Positions 1-6,670 of a stretch of 12,217 bases of DNA are shown piece after piece. Below the pieces are notes generated by a model. That model saw only the letters and a program-made list of their open reading frames with translations, was not told the origin of the DNA and searched no databases. Position 1 is the first letter of the stretch. Every line of letters begins with the position of its first letter. The translations under genes and the position numbers were made by a program. Origin of the DNA: CAZMVY01 sp964617875 (GTDB lineage: Bacteria; Planctomycetota; Phycisphaerae; UBA1845; PWPN01); NCBI GenBank assembly GCA_964617875.1, contig CAZUAI010000120.1, forward strand, positions 1 through 12,217, in the 5' to 3' direction.

Positions 1-50
1 CCGCGCCTCAATGCTGATATCGGCATTCAAGGAGGTTTTGGGATAGGCTC
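1..50. mobile_element. Possible end of an IS element (left edge, partial)
   Basis: The stretch 34-50 (GGTTTTGGGATAGGCTC on the plus strand) resembles the terminal inverted repeat of IS5-like elements, from memory of the family and not from a search. The three bases after it, TAA, would suit a short target duplication. Inside it, 10-27 is an 18-base near-perfect palindrome (one T-G mismatch pair). No transposase coding is visible because the window ends here. It lies in a zone that also holds a transposase remnant and a broken tRNA. It could equally be ordinary intergenic sequence. Confidence 0.25.
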
Positions 51-68
51 TAAACGGGTCGATCTGGG

Positions 69-170
69 ACTACTTAGGGCGATCAATCGACCCGCCGGGG
101 CCGCAGGGCTGAGAAGGTAAGGCCTTGTATTGTAAGCACTTAGGCAGAATATGGCCGATCCTTAAGTAGT
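69..170. repeat. MITE-like segment with terminal inverted repeats
   Basis: ACTACTTA at 69-76 is the exact reverse complement of TAAGTAGT at 163-170. The match continues imperfectly inward (AGGGCGATC against GATCCTTAAG). A separate 9-bp perfect inverted repeat (55-63 with 86-94, CGGGTCGAT/ATCGACCCG) overlaps its left end. The segment is about 102 bases, has no coding potential, and ends 7 bases from the point where the adjacent tRNA gene stops matching a tRNA. I infer a small non-autonomous element or a debris junction. No target duplication is evident. Confidence 0.3.
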
Positions 171-177
171 GTTTGAG

Positions 178-218
<41 letters not shown>

Positions 219-233
219 ACCCCTATTTCCCGC

Positions 234-262
234 ACGATAAAGGGGTTACGCGCCAAAGTCAA
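234..262 (-). promoter_or_regulatory. Sigma70-type promoter of the tRNA-Gly remnant
   Basis: On the minus strand there is a -35 box TTGACT (262-257; five of six consensus bases), a 17-base spacer, and a -10 box TATCGT (239-234; four of six). The predicted start, near 227, lies about 9 bases before the tRNA 5' end at 218, as expected for a tRNA gene. An inverted pair ACCCCT (219-224) and AGGGGT (241-246) flanks the -10 box. This may be chance or may affect initiation. Confidence 0.55.
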
Positions 263-354
263 GACCCCGTTGCCTACGGTTCCGTCGCCTTAACCCAACC
301 TTCGCACGCGGACGGCGTCAAAGCGGCTGGCGATAGCGCCCGGGTCGGTTTTCG

Positions 355-720
355 TCAAAGGTCGGCACTACGCGACGGGCTGGCGGCCGGCAGGATCACG
401 GCGGCGACGCGAATCCGCGGCGGGGGCTGCGCCGGCAGCGTCAGACGCAGCTCGTCCAGAACCAAATGCTGAGCGGCCTTCGGCTCGACGTACCGGGGCA
501 TCACCAGCAGCCGCCCATCCGTCGTGGGAATGCACACATCCATCGCTCGACCCGATGCCGGTGCAACGCCCCCTTCTGCCGCACGAGCCCGTCCAGGCAC
601 CGGTACAGCCGGTCCTTCGCGACCGCCGCGAAATCCACCCCCAGCAACGCATCCAACGCCGTCCGCAGGAACCACGCCCGGTGAACCCGCCAACGCGGGT
701 TTCCCCTCGCGATGCTTCTC
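355..720 (-). pseudogene. Transposase remnant (IS1634/IS4-like), internally deleted and frameshifted
   Basis: Two pieces of one protein family lie head to tail in different minus-strand frames. The upstream piece (about 707-552) reads NPRWRVHRAWFLRT, then LLGVDFAAVAKDRLYRCLDG, the N-terminal region of DDE transposases of the IS1634/IS4 kind found in planctomycetes. The downstream piece (about 535-355) reads TTDGRLLVMPRYVEP and LRLTLPAQPPPRI, which resembles the extreme C-terminus of the same kind of protein, ending at a TGA (357-355). The catalytic middle, several hundred residues in an intact copy, is missing, and the frame changes near 540-560. Terminal inverted repeats were not found. The family name comes from recalled sequence character, so the subfamily is uncertain. 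The decay to dead fragments is clear. It lies directly downstream of the lipid A operon. Confidence 0.6.
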
Positions 721-850
721 GCCGTGCGAAGGTTGGGCCGGCGCACATTTCCGCGTCGGGACGTGCGGCTCGACAGTCGCGAGATCGTGGCAGCACCACC
801 AACGAGCGCGGATCGGGGAGGCGGAATGGCGCAAACGGGTGCAGAGGGGA

Positions 851-1927
851 TCAGGACGTCTGGAGCAACTGGTCCGAGAGACCCACGCGGCCGCCCGCGG
901 GGCCGTCCCATGCGTGTTGCTTGAGGCTCGCGACGATGTCCTCGGCAAGCTGGACGGCCGCGAGGCCCTCTTCCCCGGAAGCCACCCGCGCTTCGGTCGA
1001 TGCCGTGCCCGGTTCGCCCGTTTGCACCCAACGCACGAACGATTCGATCTCGCTCTTCAGCGGGTCGGCGTCGTCCACCTGCAGGGGCTCCACCTTCACG
1101 AGCTTGCCGAAATCCACCCCGGCCATCTGCGACAGGTCCTCGGCGTTCCGCTCGCGGGCCATCTTGATGAGGTCGAGGTTCGCGTCCTTCATAATCGCGA
1201 CGCCGGACCGCTTCTGGTAATCCAGCGAGAGGTAGGCGACCTCGCTGAAAACGCGGATCTTGCGCTCGGTCTTCAGGGCCAGGCGCGACGCGGTCAGGTT
1301 CGCCACGCACCCGCGCGAGAACGTCACGCGGGCGTTGGCGATGTCCTCGCTCGGGCCGAGCACGTTGATCCCGACGGCCTCGATCCGCGCGACCGTGTCG
1401 CGGACGAGGTGGAGCACGATGTCGAGGTCGTGGATCATCATGTCGAGCACGACGCCGACATCGGCCGAACGAAAGGTAAACGGGCTGATGCGGTGCGTCT
1501 CGATGAACTTCGGCAGGACGCGCATCCGCTCCATCGCGCGGACGACGGGGTTGAACCGCTCGACGTGGCCGACGGCGATCAGAACGCCGTTCTTCTTCGC
1601 GAGATCCAGCAGCTCCCGCGCCGCCGCGCCCGTCGGGGCGAGCGGCTTCTCGATAAGCATGGGGATCCGCCGTTCGATGAACGGTCGGGCGACGTCAAGG
1701 TGCCGGACGGTCGGTACGGCGATCGTAACGGCCTCCACCTCGCCCGGGATGCCGTCGATGTCCGCCAGCGGCCGCCCGCCGTACTCCTTCGTGAGGGCGG
1801 CGGCCCGCTCGATGTCCTGATCGACAACGGCCACCAGTTCCGTTTCGGGCATCTGGCCGTAAAGGCGGGCGTGGTGGCGGCCCATCCGCCCGGCGCCGAC
1901 GACGGCAACACGCAGCGGCCGGCTCAT
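851..1927 (-). CDS. Gfo/Idh/MocA-family NAD(P)-dependent oxidoreductase, possibly GnnA-like UDP-GlcNAc 3-dehydrogenase
   Basis: This 358-residue protein starts with a Rossmann fold (VAVVGAGRMGRHHARLY; GxGxxG at residues 11-16), carries the family motif IEKPLAP (EKP at 93-95), GHVERFNPV (120-128), and the active-site-region segment VVLDMMIHDLDIVLHL with D162 and H166. Family members oxidise or reduce sugar or sugar-nucleotide hydroxyls with NAD(P). The ATG overlaps the lpxA stop in an ATGA (1927-1924), and an SD GAGGAGG lies at 1941-1935, so start and coupling are well supported. In Acidithiobacillus, GnnA is a Gfo/Idh-type enzyme encoded next to lpxA that oxidises UDP-GlcNAc at C3 so that GnnB can aminate it, giving amide-linked acyl chains. 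The position suggests the same role here, but no aminotransferase is in the window, so substrate is inference. The last ~20 residues are not family-typical and precede decayed mobile DNA. Confidence 0.88.
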   Translation of the reverse strand: MSRPLRVAVVGAGRMGRHHARLYGQMPETELVAVVDQDIERAAALTKEYGGRPLADIDGIPGEVEAVTIAVPTVRHLDVARPFIERRIPMLIEKPLAPTGAAARELLDLAKKNGVLIAVGHVERFNPVVRAMERMRVLPKFIETHRISPFTFRSADVGVVLDMMIHDLDIVLHLVRDTVARIEAVGINVLGPSEDIANARVTFSRGCVANLTASRLALKTERKIRVFSEVAYLSLDYQKRSGVAIMKDANLDLIKMARERNAEDLSQMAGVDFGKLVKVEPLQVDDADPLKSEIESFVRWVQTGEPGTASTEARVASGEEGLAAVQLAEDIVASLKQHAWDGPAGGRVGLSDQLLQTS

Positions 1928-2817
1928 GAGGCGGCCTCCTCGGCCACGGTCGGGGCCTGGTTCTGGCCGTAGAACTTCGCCCGGTCGGCGTCGGTGTCGG
2001 CGCGGAGCGATTCGAGGTAGCGGCCGTAAACGCCGTCCTTCGTGCTCCGCCGGATGAACTCGCACAGGCGGCGCGTGTCGTCGGTCATCTCGCCGTTGGA
2101 TTCGAGCCGGGCGATTTTCTCGAGGACGGCAACGCCGTCCGCCGTCGCACGGCGGGAGAAAAGCAGCTTGTAGACCTCGCGGATGGGGCGGATGCGATCC
2201 TCCTCGTAGCCCCAGCGCGACAGTCCCGTCGTGTTGACGCCGCGGACGCGGGCCGTCGGGTTGCCGGCCACGACCATGAACGGGGGCACGTCGGTGCTGA
2301 TCCGCGTGAAGCCGGCGATGAACGAGAGCGTGCCGACGGTCACGAAGTGGTGAACGCCGACGATGCCGCCCATCGTGACACGGTCCTCGACGCACACGTG
2401 GCCGGCGAGCTGGATCGCGTTGGAGAGAATGCAGTGGCTTCCGATCCGGCAATCGTGGGCGATGTGGCAGCCGACGAGGAAGCGGTTGTGGTTGCCGATC
2501 CGGGTGACGCCGCCGGCGACCTCGGTGCCGGTGTGGACGGTCACGTGTTCGCGGAAGACGTTGTCGTCGCCGATGAGGACCTGCGTATCGCTCCCGCGGT
2601 ACTTGAGGTCCTGCGGCGCCGCCCCGATGACGGCGCCGGGGAAGAACTCGTTGCCCGAGCCGGCGCGGGTGTTGCCGGTGATGGTGACGTTGTTGTGAAG
2701 GACGCACCGGTCGCCGAGCACAACCTTCGCCCCGACGTAGCAGTTCGGGCCGATGCGGACGTCGTCGCCGAGCACCGCGTCGCGGTCGACCACCGATGTT
2801 GGATGGATCTCGATCAT
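1924..2817 (-). CDS. lpxA: Acyl-[ACP]-UDP-N-acetylglucosamine O-acyltransferase
   Basis: LpxA transfers a 3-hydroxyacyl chain from ACP to the 3-position of UDP-GlcNAc, the first step of lipid A synthesis, in the cytoplasm. The 297-residue protein begins with hexapeptide repeats of the left-handed beta-helix (for example VLGDDVRIGPNCYVGAKVVL), has GAAPQDLKY (residues 66-74), the catalytic segment CHIAHDC with H118 and H121 (H121 aligns with E. coli H125), and the C-terminal signature VPPFMVVAGNPTARVRGVN followed by a helical tail. It is about 35 residues longer than E. coli LpxA, mainly at the C-terminus. The ATG at 2817 is fixed by an in-frame TGA upstream, although the GGAGGAG (2839-2833) is unusually far (about 15 bases). 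It lies 48 bases after lpxC-fabZ and overlaps the next gene by 4 bases. Confidence 0.96.
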   Translation of the reverse strand: MIEIHPTSVVDRDAVLGDDVRIGPNCYVGAKVVLGDRCVLHNNVTITGNTRAGSGNEFFPGAVIGAAPQDLKYRGSDTQVLIGDDNVFREHVTVHTGTEVAGGVTRIGNHNRFLVGCHIAHDCRIGSHCILSNAIQLAGHVCVEDRVTMGGIVGVHHFVTVGTLSFIAGFTRISTDVPPFMVVAGNPTARVRGVNTTGLSRWGYEEDRIRPIREVYKLLFSRRATADGVAVLEKIARLESNGEMTDDTRRLCEFIRRSTKDGVYGRYLESLRADTDADRAKFYGQNQAPTVAEEAAS

Positions 2818-2837
2818 GTCGTCTGCTCAACACTCCT

Positions 2838-2856
2838 CCGGCCGGCGGGCGGCCGG
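2838..2856 (-). promoter_or_regulatory. Intercistronic hairpin before lpxA
   Basis: In the 48-base gap between the fusion gene and lpxA, CCGGCCG (2838-2844) and CGGCCGG (2850-2856) form a 7-bp GC-only stem with a 5-base loop. Its 3' edge on the transcript overlaps the first bases of the GGAGGAG that precedes lpxA. It may tune lpxA translation or protect an mRNA end. There is no T-tract, so a terminator is unlikely. Confidence 0.35.
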
Positions 2857-2865
2857 GCTTCGCCA

Positions 2866-4182
2866 CTAGAGCGGGTCCGCGTCCACCATCATGAACTTGA
2901 TGTTCGCCTCGGCCACGAGTTGCTCGCCGACGCGGGCCTGGCACTGCACGTGGCCGGTGCGCGACTTCACGCGGATCGCCTCCGCCTCCAGGATCAACTG
3001 GTCGCCGGGCATGACGGGCCGGCGGAACTTCACCTTGTCCAGGCTCAGCAGCACGGCCACCTTGCCCGTGTGCTCGAGTTCCTGCGAAAGCAGGATGCCT
3101 CCGAGCTGCGCCATCGCCTCGATGATCAGCACGCCGGGCATGATCGGCTGGCCCGGGTAGTGGCCGGAGAAGAACTCCTCGTTGATCGTCACGTTCTTGA
3201 TGCCGACGGCGCGGCGCGAGCCGTCGATCTCCACCACGCGGTCCACCATCAGGAAGGGGTAGCGGTGCGGGAGGATCCGCTGGATCCGCCGGACGTCGAA
3301 GACGGACTCCGCCGCGATCTTGTGCTGGAGTTCCTGCTCGCGGAGCTGCTCCTGCAGCTTGCGGACGAGTTCGTGGTTCAGGCTGTGGCCGCTCTTGCGG
3401 GCGTAGATGCACCCGACGACGGGCCGGCCCAGCAGCGAGAGGTCGCCGACGAGGTCGTTGATCTTGTGGCGCACGCACTCGTCCGGGAACCGGAGCGTGT
3501 TCTCGATCGGCCCGTCCTCGCCGAAGACGAGAATGTCCTGGTACGTCAGGTGCGTGCCCAGGCCGGCGGCGCGGAACTGCTCCGCCTCGGCCTTCAGGAC
3601 GAACGTCCGCGCCGGGGCGATCTGCGCGCGGTACTCGTCGGGCGACAGGCGGATGCGGTACTGCTGCCAGCGGATCGGCGAGTCGCCGCCGTAGTCGAGG
3701 TCGTAGACGACCTCCATCGCCCCGAGGTCGGCCGACCCCGGCAGGGCCACGACCCACGAGTCGCCCTCGGCCACGCGGATCGGCTGCGCGATCCGCAGCG
3801 GCTTTCGCTCGGCGTCCTGCGGCTCGGCCCCGGCCTCGGCGAGCTTCTCGACGAAGGCAAGGCTGCTGCCGTCGCCCGCGGGCACCTCCGTCGCGTCGAG
3901 TTCGATCGTCAGGTTGTCGATGCCGAGCCCGGCGCAGGCGGAGAGACAGTGCTCGACCGTCTCGACGGACACGCTGCCGTTAACGAGCGTGGTGCGGCGG
4001 GCCCGCTTGGCGACGTTGTCCACCCGGGCCGGGATCCGGATCGGCGGATCGCGGTCGGTCCGCACGAAGACGATGCCTTCGTCCGCCGCGGCGGGCCGGA
4101 ACCGCATCGTCGCGGCCTGCCCCGTGAAGAGGCCCCGTCCGCGGATCTCGACCGGGCTACGGATTGTCTGCTGCCGATTCAA
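2866..4182 (-). CDS. lpxC-fabZ: Bifunctional UDP-3-O-acyl-GlcNAc deacetylase / 3-hydroxyacyl-ACP dehydratase (LpxC-FabZ fusion)
   Basis: A 438-residue cytoplasmic fusion. Residues 1 to about 285 are LpxC, the zinc amidase for the committed lipid A step: base and first zinc ligand in ETVEHCLSACAGLGID (E77, H78), then ECVRHKINDLVGD (H239, D243) and ARKSGHSLNH (H266). Residues about 295-438 are FabZ: RILPHRYPFLMVDRV, the active-site GHYPGQPIMPGVLIIEAMAQ (H341, E355), and KFRRPVMPGDQL. A helical linker rich in Q and E (residues 277-290) joins them. Start is TTG at 4182, chosen because MNRQQTIRSPVEIRGRGL aligns with the LpxC N-terminus; it overlaps the lpxD stop by 26 bases and lacks a strong SD, so translation is probably coupled. 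Odd point: F19 (GLFTG), where E. coli and Aquifex LpxC have His (GLHTG/GIHTG). Confidence 0.96.
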   Translation of the reverse strand: MNRQQTIRSPVEIRGRGLFTGQAATMRFRPAAADEGIVFVRTDRDPPIRIPARVDNVAKRARRTTLVNGSVSVETVEHCLSACAGLGIDNLTIELDATEVPAGDGSSLAFVEKLAEAGAEPQDAERKPLRIAQPIRVAEGDSWVVALPGSADLGAMEVVYDLDYGGDSPIRWQQYRIRLSPDEYRAQIAPARTFVLKAEAEQFRAAGLGTHLTYQDILVFGEDGPIENTLRFPDECVRHKINDLVGDLSLLGRPVVGCIYARKSGHSLNHELVRKLQEQLREQELQHKIAAESVFDVRRIQRILPHRYPFLMVDRVVEIDGSRRAVGIKNVTINEEFFSGHYPGQPIMPGVLIIEAMAQLGGILLSQELEHTGKVAVLLSLDKVKFRRPVMPGDQLILEAEAIRVKSRTGHVQCQARVGEQLVAEANIKFMMVDADPL

Positions 4183-5200
4183 GGCGTTCGATTCGCTTCA
4201 CAAGTTCCTTGAGCAGGGCCGCCGTCTCCGGCAGCCGGCGCACCTGCACCTGCTCCCGAAGGTACTGCTGGTTGTCCACCGCCGGGATGCCGTTCACCAC
4301 CGACCCCGCCGGGAAGTCCTTCGAGATGCAGCAGCACGCCGCCGCCCGCACGCCGTCTCCCAGCGAGATGTGGTCGCGAACCCCGACCTGCCCGCCGAGC
4401 ACGACGAGCCGGCCAAGCCGCGTGCTCCCCGCAATGCCGCTCTGCGCGACGATCACGCAGCCCGGCCCGAGTTCCACATTATGGGCGATCTGCACGAGAT
4501 TATCAATCTTCGTGCCGGCCCCGATCCGCGTCGCGCCGAACTTGGCGCGGTCGATGCAGCTCCCGGCGCCGATCTCGACGTCGTCGCCGATCTCGACGGT
4601 GCCGATCTGCGGGATCTTGTGGTGCGCCCCGTCGCGGAAGTGGTAGCCGAACCCGTCGCCGCCGACCGTCACGTTCGGGTGCAGGACCACCCGCCGGCCC
4701 AGCGTGCACCGCTCCCGCACGACCGCGCCCGGCCAGAGCACGCAGTCGGCGCCCAGCTCCGTCTCGTCGCCGACGAACGTGTTCGCGTGCAGCACGCACC
4801 GGTCGCCGATGCTCGCCTGCTCGCCGACGACGGCGTGCGGTCCGATCCGCACGTCGCGCCCGAGCCGGGCCGACGCGGCGACCACGGCGGTCGGGTGGAC
4901 GCCCGCCGCCGGCTGGGACGCCGGCGGGGCGAACTTCGCCAGCACCTTGACCATCGCGAACGACGGGTCGTCGCAGAGGATCGCCGGCATCGGCGTGTCG
5001 CCGAAGTGCCGATCGACCACGACGGCCCCCGCCCGGCAGTGCCGCAGCCGCGCCGCGTACTTCTCGTGCGAGACCCAGGTGATGTCGTCGGGCCCGGCGT
5101 CCTCGATTCCGCAGACGCGCTTCACCCGGACGGAGGCATCGCCGCGCACGGCGCCGCCGACCTCCTTGGCCAGTTCCGCGAGTGTGTAGCTCTTGCTCAT
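4157..5200 (-). CDS. lpxD: UDP-3-O-acylglucosamine N-acyltransferase
   Basis: LpxD adds the second 3-hydroxyacyl chain, on the 2-amino group produced by LpxC. The 347-residue length fits the family (E. coli 341). The N-terminal uridine-binding domain (MSKSYTLAELAKEVGG to about residue 98) is followed by the start of the hexapeptide helix (GVHPTAVVAASARLGRDV), the segment GGDGFGYHFRDGAHHKIPQ (180-198), SCIDRAKFGATRIG, and the catalytic QIAHN with H240 (H239 in E. coli). The C-terminus ends in a helix (ETAALLKELVKRIERLES) typical of LpxD. The ATG at 5200 lies 11 bases after the skp stop with a modest GGGA. A much longer open frame extends upstream but is only the skp gene read in another frame. 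Confidence 0.96.
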   Translation of the reverse strand: MSKSYTLAELAKEVGGAVRGDASVRVKRVCGIEDAGPDDITWVSHEKYAARLRHCRAGAVVVDRHFGDTPMPAILCDDPSFAMVKVLAKFAPPASQPAAGVHPTAVVAASARLGRDVRIGPHAVVGEQASIGDRCVLHANTFVGDETELGADCVLWPGAVVRERCTLGRRVVLHPNVTVGGDGFGYHFRDGAHHKIPQIGTVEIGDDVEIGAGSCIDRAKFGATRIGAGTKIDNLVQIAHNVELGPGCVIVAQSGIAGSTRLGRLVVLGGQVGVRDHISLGDGVRAAACCCISKDFPAGSVVNGIPAVDNQQYLREQVQVRRLPETAALLKELVKRIERLESAADNP

Positions 5201-5211
5201 CGTCCCGTTCG

Positions 5212-5841
5212 CTACTCGATCTTCAGGCTGCCCTCGCCGCCCGCCAGCTTGAACTCGTCGTTGACCTTCTTGAGCACGTCCTGAGTGATCTCCAGCCCCG
5301 GCTCGTGGTAAACGACCTTCCGGTTGATGATCTGCGCGAACAGCCGGGCCGAGTCCTCCGTGTTCGGCTCGATCTCCTCGCGCGTGAACACGATGGCCAG
5401 GCCCCGCTTCTTCGCCACGTCGGCGATCGCCTTCGTCACGTCGGCGTAGTTCTTTTCGACCCACTGCTTCTTCATCCGCTCGGTGCGGGCCTTCTCCAGC
5501 CGCGCCCAGACCTCCGCCTTCGTGTTCAGCGACAGGAGTTCCTCGCTGCACTTCAGCCAGTCGGGCGAGTCCGGGTGGTAGGCGTCGAGCTGCTTCTGCT
5601 TGGCCGCGATCTGCTCCTTGAACTTCTCGGCCTCCGCGTCCTGGCCCTGGCGCTTCCTGGTCAGGCCGGTGTTGATCGCCTTCCACTGGTCGTTCTCGTT
5701 GAACACCTTGACCATATCGACCACGCCGATGGGCACATCGGCCTTCGTCGCGTCGGTCGCGGCCGACGCGTTCCGCCACAGGCCGACCAGCACGCTGACC
5801 GCCGCTACGGGAACCAGAACCCATGCCCACGTTGTCCTCAT
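5212..5841 (-). CDS. skp: OmpH/Skp-family periplasmic chaperone
   Basis: Skp-type trimeric chaperones hold unfolded outer-membrane proteins in the periplasm. The 209-residue protein has a Sec signal peptide (MRTTWAWVLVPVAAVSVLVG, likely cut after ASA at 27), a first strand IGVVDMVKVFNEN (38-50), a long charged coiled-coil region rich in K, E, A and Q (about 60-145), and the returning strand and helix GLAIVFTREE and EPGLEITQDVLKKVN. This order matches the Skp body with its tentacle helices; at 209 residues it is longer than E. coli Skp (161). The start is certain: SD AGGAGG at 5852-5847, five bases before ATG. It is first in the lpx operon, as in many diderms, though no bamA is next to it here. 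Confidence 0.9.
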   Translation of the reverse strand: MRTTWAWVLVPVAAVSVLVGLWRNASAATDATKADVPIGVVDMVKVFNENDQWKAINTGLTRKRQGQDAEAEKFKEQIAAKQKQLDAYHPDSPDWLKCSEELLSLNTKAEVWARLEKARTERMKKQWVEKNYADVTKAIADVAKKRGLAIVFTREEIEPNTEDSARLFAQIINRKVVYHEPGLEITQDVLKKVNDEFKLAGGEGSLKIE

Positions 5842-5924
5842 GACATCCTCCTGGACAGACCGCGTCGCAAGGCGACCGGCGGGGACCGCTTCCGACGGCC
5901 CGCCTCGCCAACCGGCCCCGGACC

Positions 5925-5952
5925 ATTGTGGCCGTTTCCACGGAAATCACAA
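5925..5952 (-). promoter_or_regulatory. skp: Candidate promoter of the skp-lpx operon
   Basis: On the minus strand TTGTGA (5952-5947) and CACAAT (5930-5925) are 16 bases apart and each matches four of six sigma70 consensus bases. They lie 84 bases or more upstream of the skp ATG, inside the 196-base gap after rdgB, the only sizeable gap ahead of the operon. The spacer includes a short palindrome TTTCC-AC-GGAAA. The boxes are weak, so this is tentative. Confidence 0.3.
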
Positions 5953-6005
5953 GCGCGCTTCCCGGGTGCCGGCTTCGCGGCCCGCATGGCCATCGGCGCC
6001 GCCTC

Positions 6006-6030
6006 GGCCCGTCGGCCTTGCCGTCGGGCC
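6006..6030 (-). terminator. Strong hairpin after rdgB, possible terminator
   Basis: A 25-base inverted repeat starts 8 bases past the rdgB stop: GGCCCG/CGGGCC outer stem, one mismatch pair, then a 4-bp inner stem and a 3-base loop. No T-tract follows, so it could be a Rho-independent terminator of the U-less kind, an mRNA 3'-end stabiliser, or both. Confidence 0.4.
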
Positions 6031-6037
6031 GCCGGCG

Positions 6038-6667
6038 TCAGGGAGCCGTCAGGAGACGCGGCAGGGCATCGCGGAGGGCCCGCAGGGCCTGGCCGCGGTG
6101 ACTGATGCGGTTCTTCTCGTCGGACGGCAACTCGGCCATCGTGCATCCGTGCGACGGAACAAAGAAGTGCGGGTCGTAGCCGAATCCGTTGCTGCCGCGG
6201 GCGTCATCGACGATCCGGCCCTCGACGGTCCCCCGGGCCCGGGCGAGGACGGCCTTGCCGTCGGCCAGAGCGAGGGCGCAGCGGAACCGGGCCGTCCGCC
6301 GTTCCTCCGGCACGCCGGCCAGCAGGGCGATCAGCTTCGCGTTGTTCCGCGCATCCGACTTCGGCTCGCCGGCGAACCGCGCCGAGTGCACGCCCGGCTT
6401 GCCGTCGAGTGCATCGACCTCGAGCCCCGAGTCGTCGGCGAGCGTCCAGAACCCGCTGAGCCGGGCGTAATACAGGGCCTTTTTCGCGGCGTTCGCCTCG
6501 AAGGTGTCGCCGTCCTCGACGCACTCGGGCATCGCCGGCAGGTCGGCCAGACCGACCCACCGCACCGGCACACCGGTCATCAGGGCGGCGATCTCCCGGA
6601 GCTTGCCGGGGTTGTTCGTCGCGATCAGGAGCGTTCGCGGAGACGGCGATGGGCCCGGCGGCGGCAT
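6038..6667 (-). CDS. rdgB: XTP/dITP diphosphatase (RdgB/HAM1 family)
   Basis: RdgB hydrolyses the non-canonical nucleotides dITP, XTP and ITP to monophosphates, keeping deaminated purines out of DNA and RNA. The 209 residues carry all family motifs: TNNPGKLREI (17-26, triphosphate binding), GDTFEANAAKKA (53-64), ADDSGLEVDALDGKPGVHSA (77-96, with the catalytic acidic pair), GSNGFGYDP (158-166, base pocket) and SDEKNRISHRGQAL (182-195). The ATG at 6667 lies 3 bases after the lipoprotein stop; the proline-rich first ten residues are extra compared with E. coli, so a slightly later start is conceivable but no better codon is seen. rph and rdgB are neighbours in many bacteria. Confidence 0.96.
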   Translation of the reverse strand: MPPPGPSPSPRTLLIATNNPGKLREIAALMTGVPVRWVGLADLPAMPECVEDGDTFEANAAKKALYYARLSGFWTLADDSGLEVDALDGKPGVHSARFAGEPKSDARNNAKLIALLAGVPEERRTARFRCALALADGKAVLARARGTVEGRIVDDARGSNGFGYDPHFFVPSHGCTMAELPSDEKNRISHRGQALRALRDALPRLLTAP

Positions 6668-6670
6668 GGG

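Noticed and set aside
684..701. Perfect 7-bp hairpin AACCCGC-CAAC-GCGGGTT as terminator of the lipid A operon
   Set aside because: No T-tract follows on the minus strand, and it falls within the transposase remnant's coding sequence (NPRWRVH), where GC-rich codons explain it.
851..3757. A 968-codon minus-strand frame that seems to fuse the oxidoreductase to a longer protein
   Set aside because: Only the part from 1927 has family sequence; upstream it is lpxA and lpxC-fabZ read out of frame, and the ATGA overlap with SD fixes the true start.
2347..4212. A 621-codon plus-strand open frame across lpxA and lpxC-fabZ
   Set aside because: Same kind of shadow: composition is Asp/Val/Ala/Arg-rich with no motif, opposite genes that carry all catalytic residues.
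4157..5950. A longer lpxD reading starting upstream of 5200
   Set aside because: The added residues are the skp gene out of frame; MSKSYTLAEL is the normal LpxD N-terminus.
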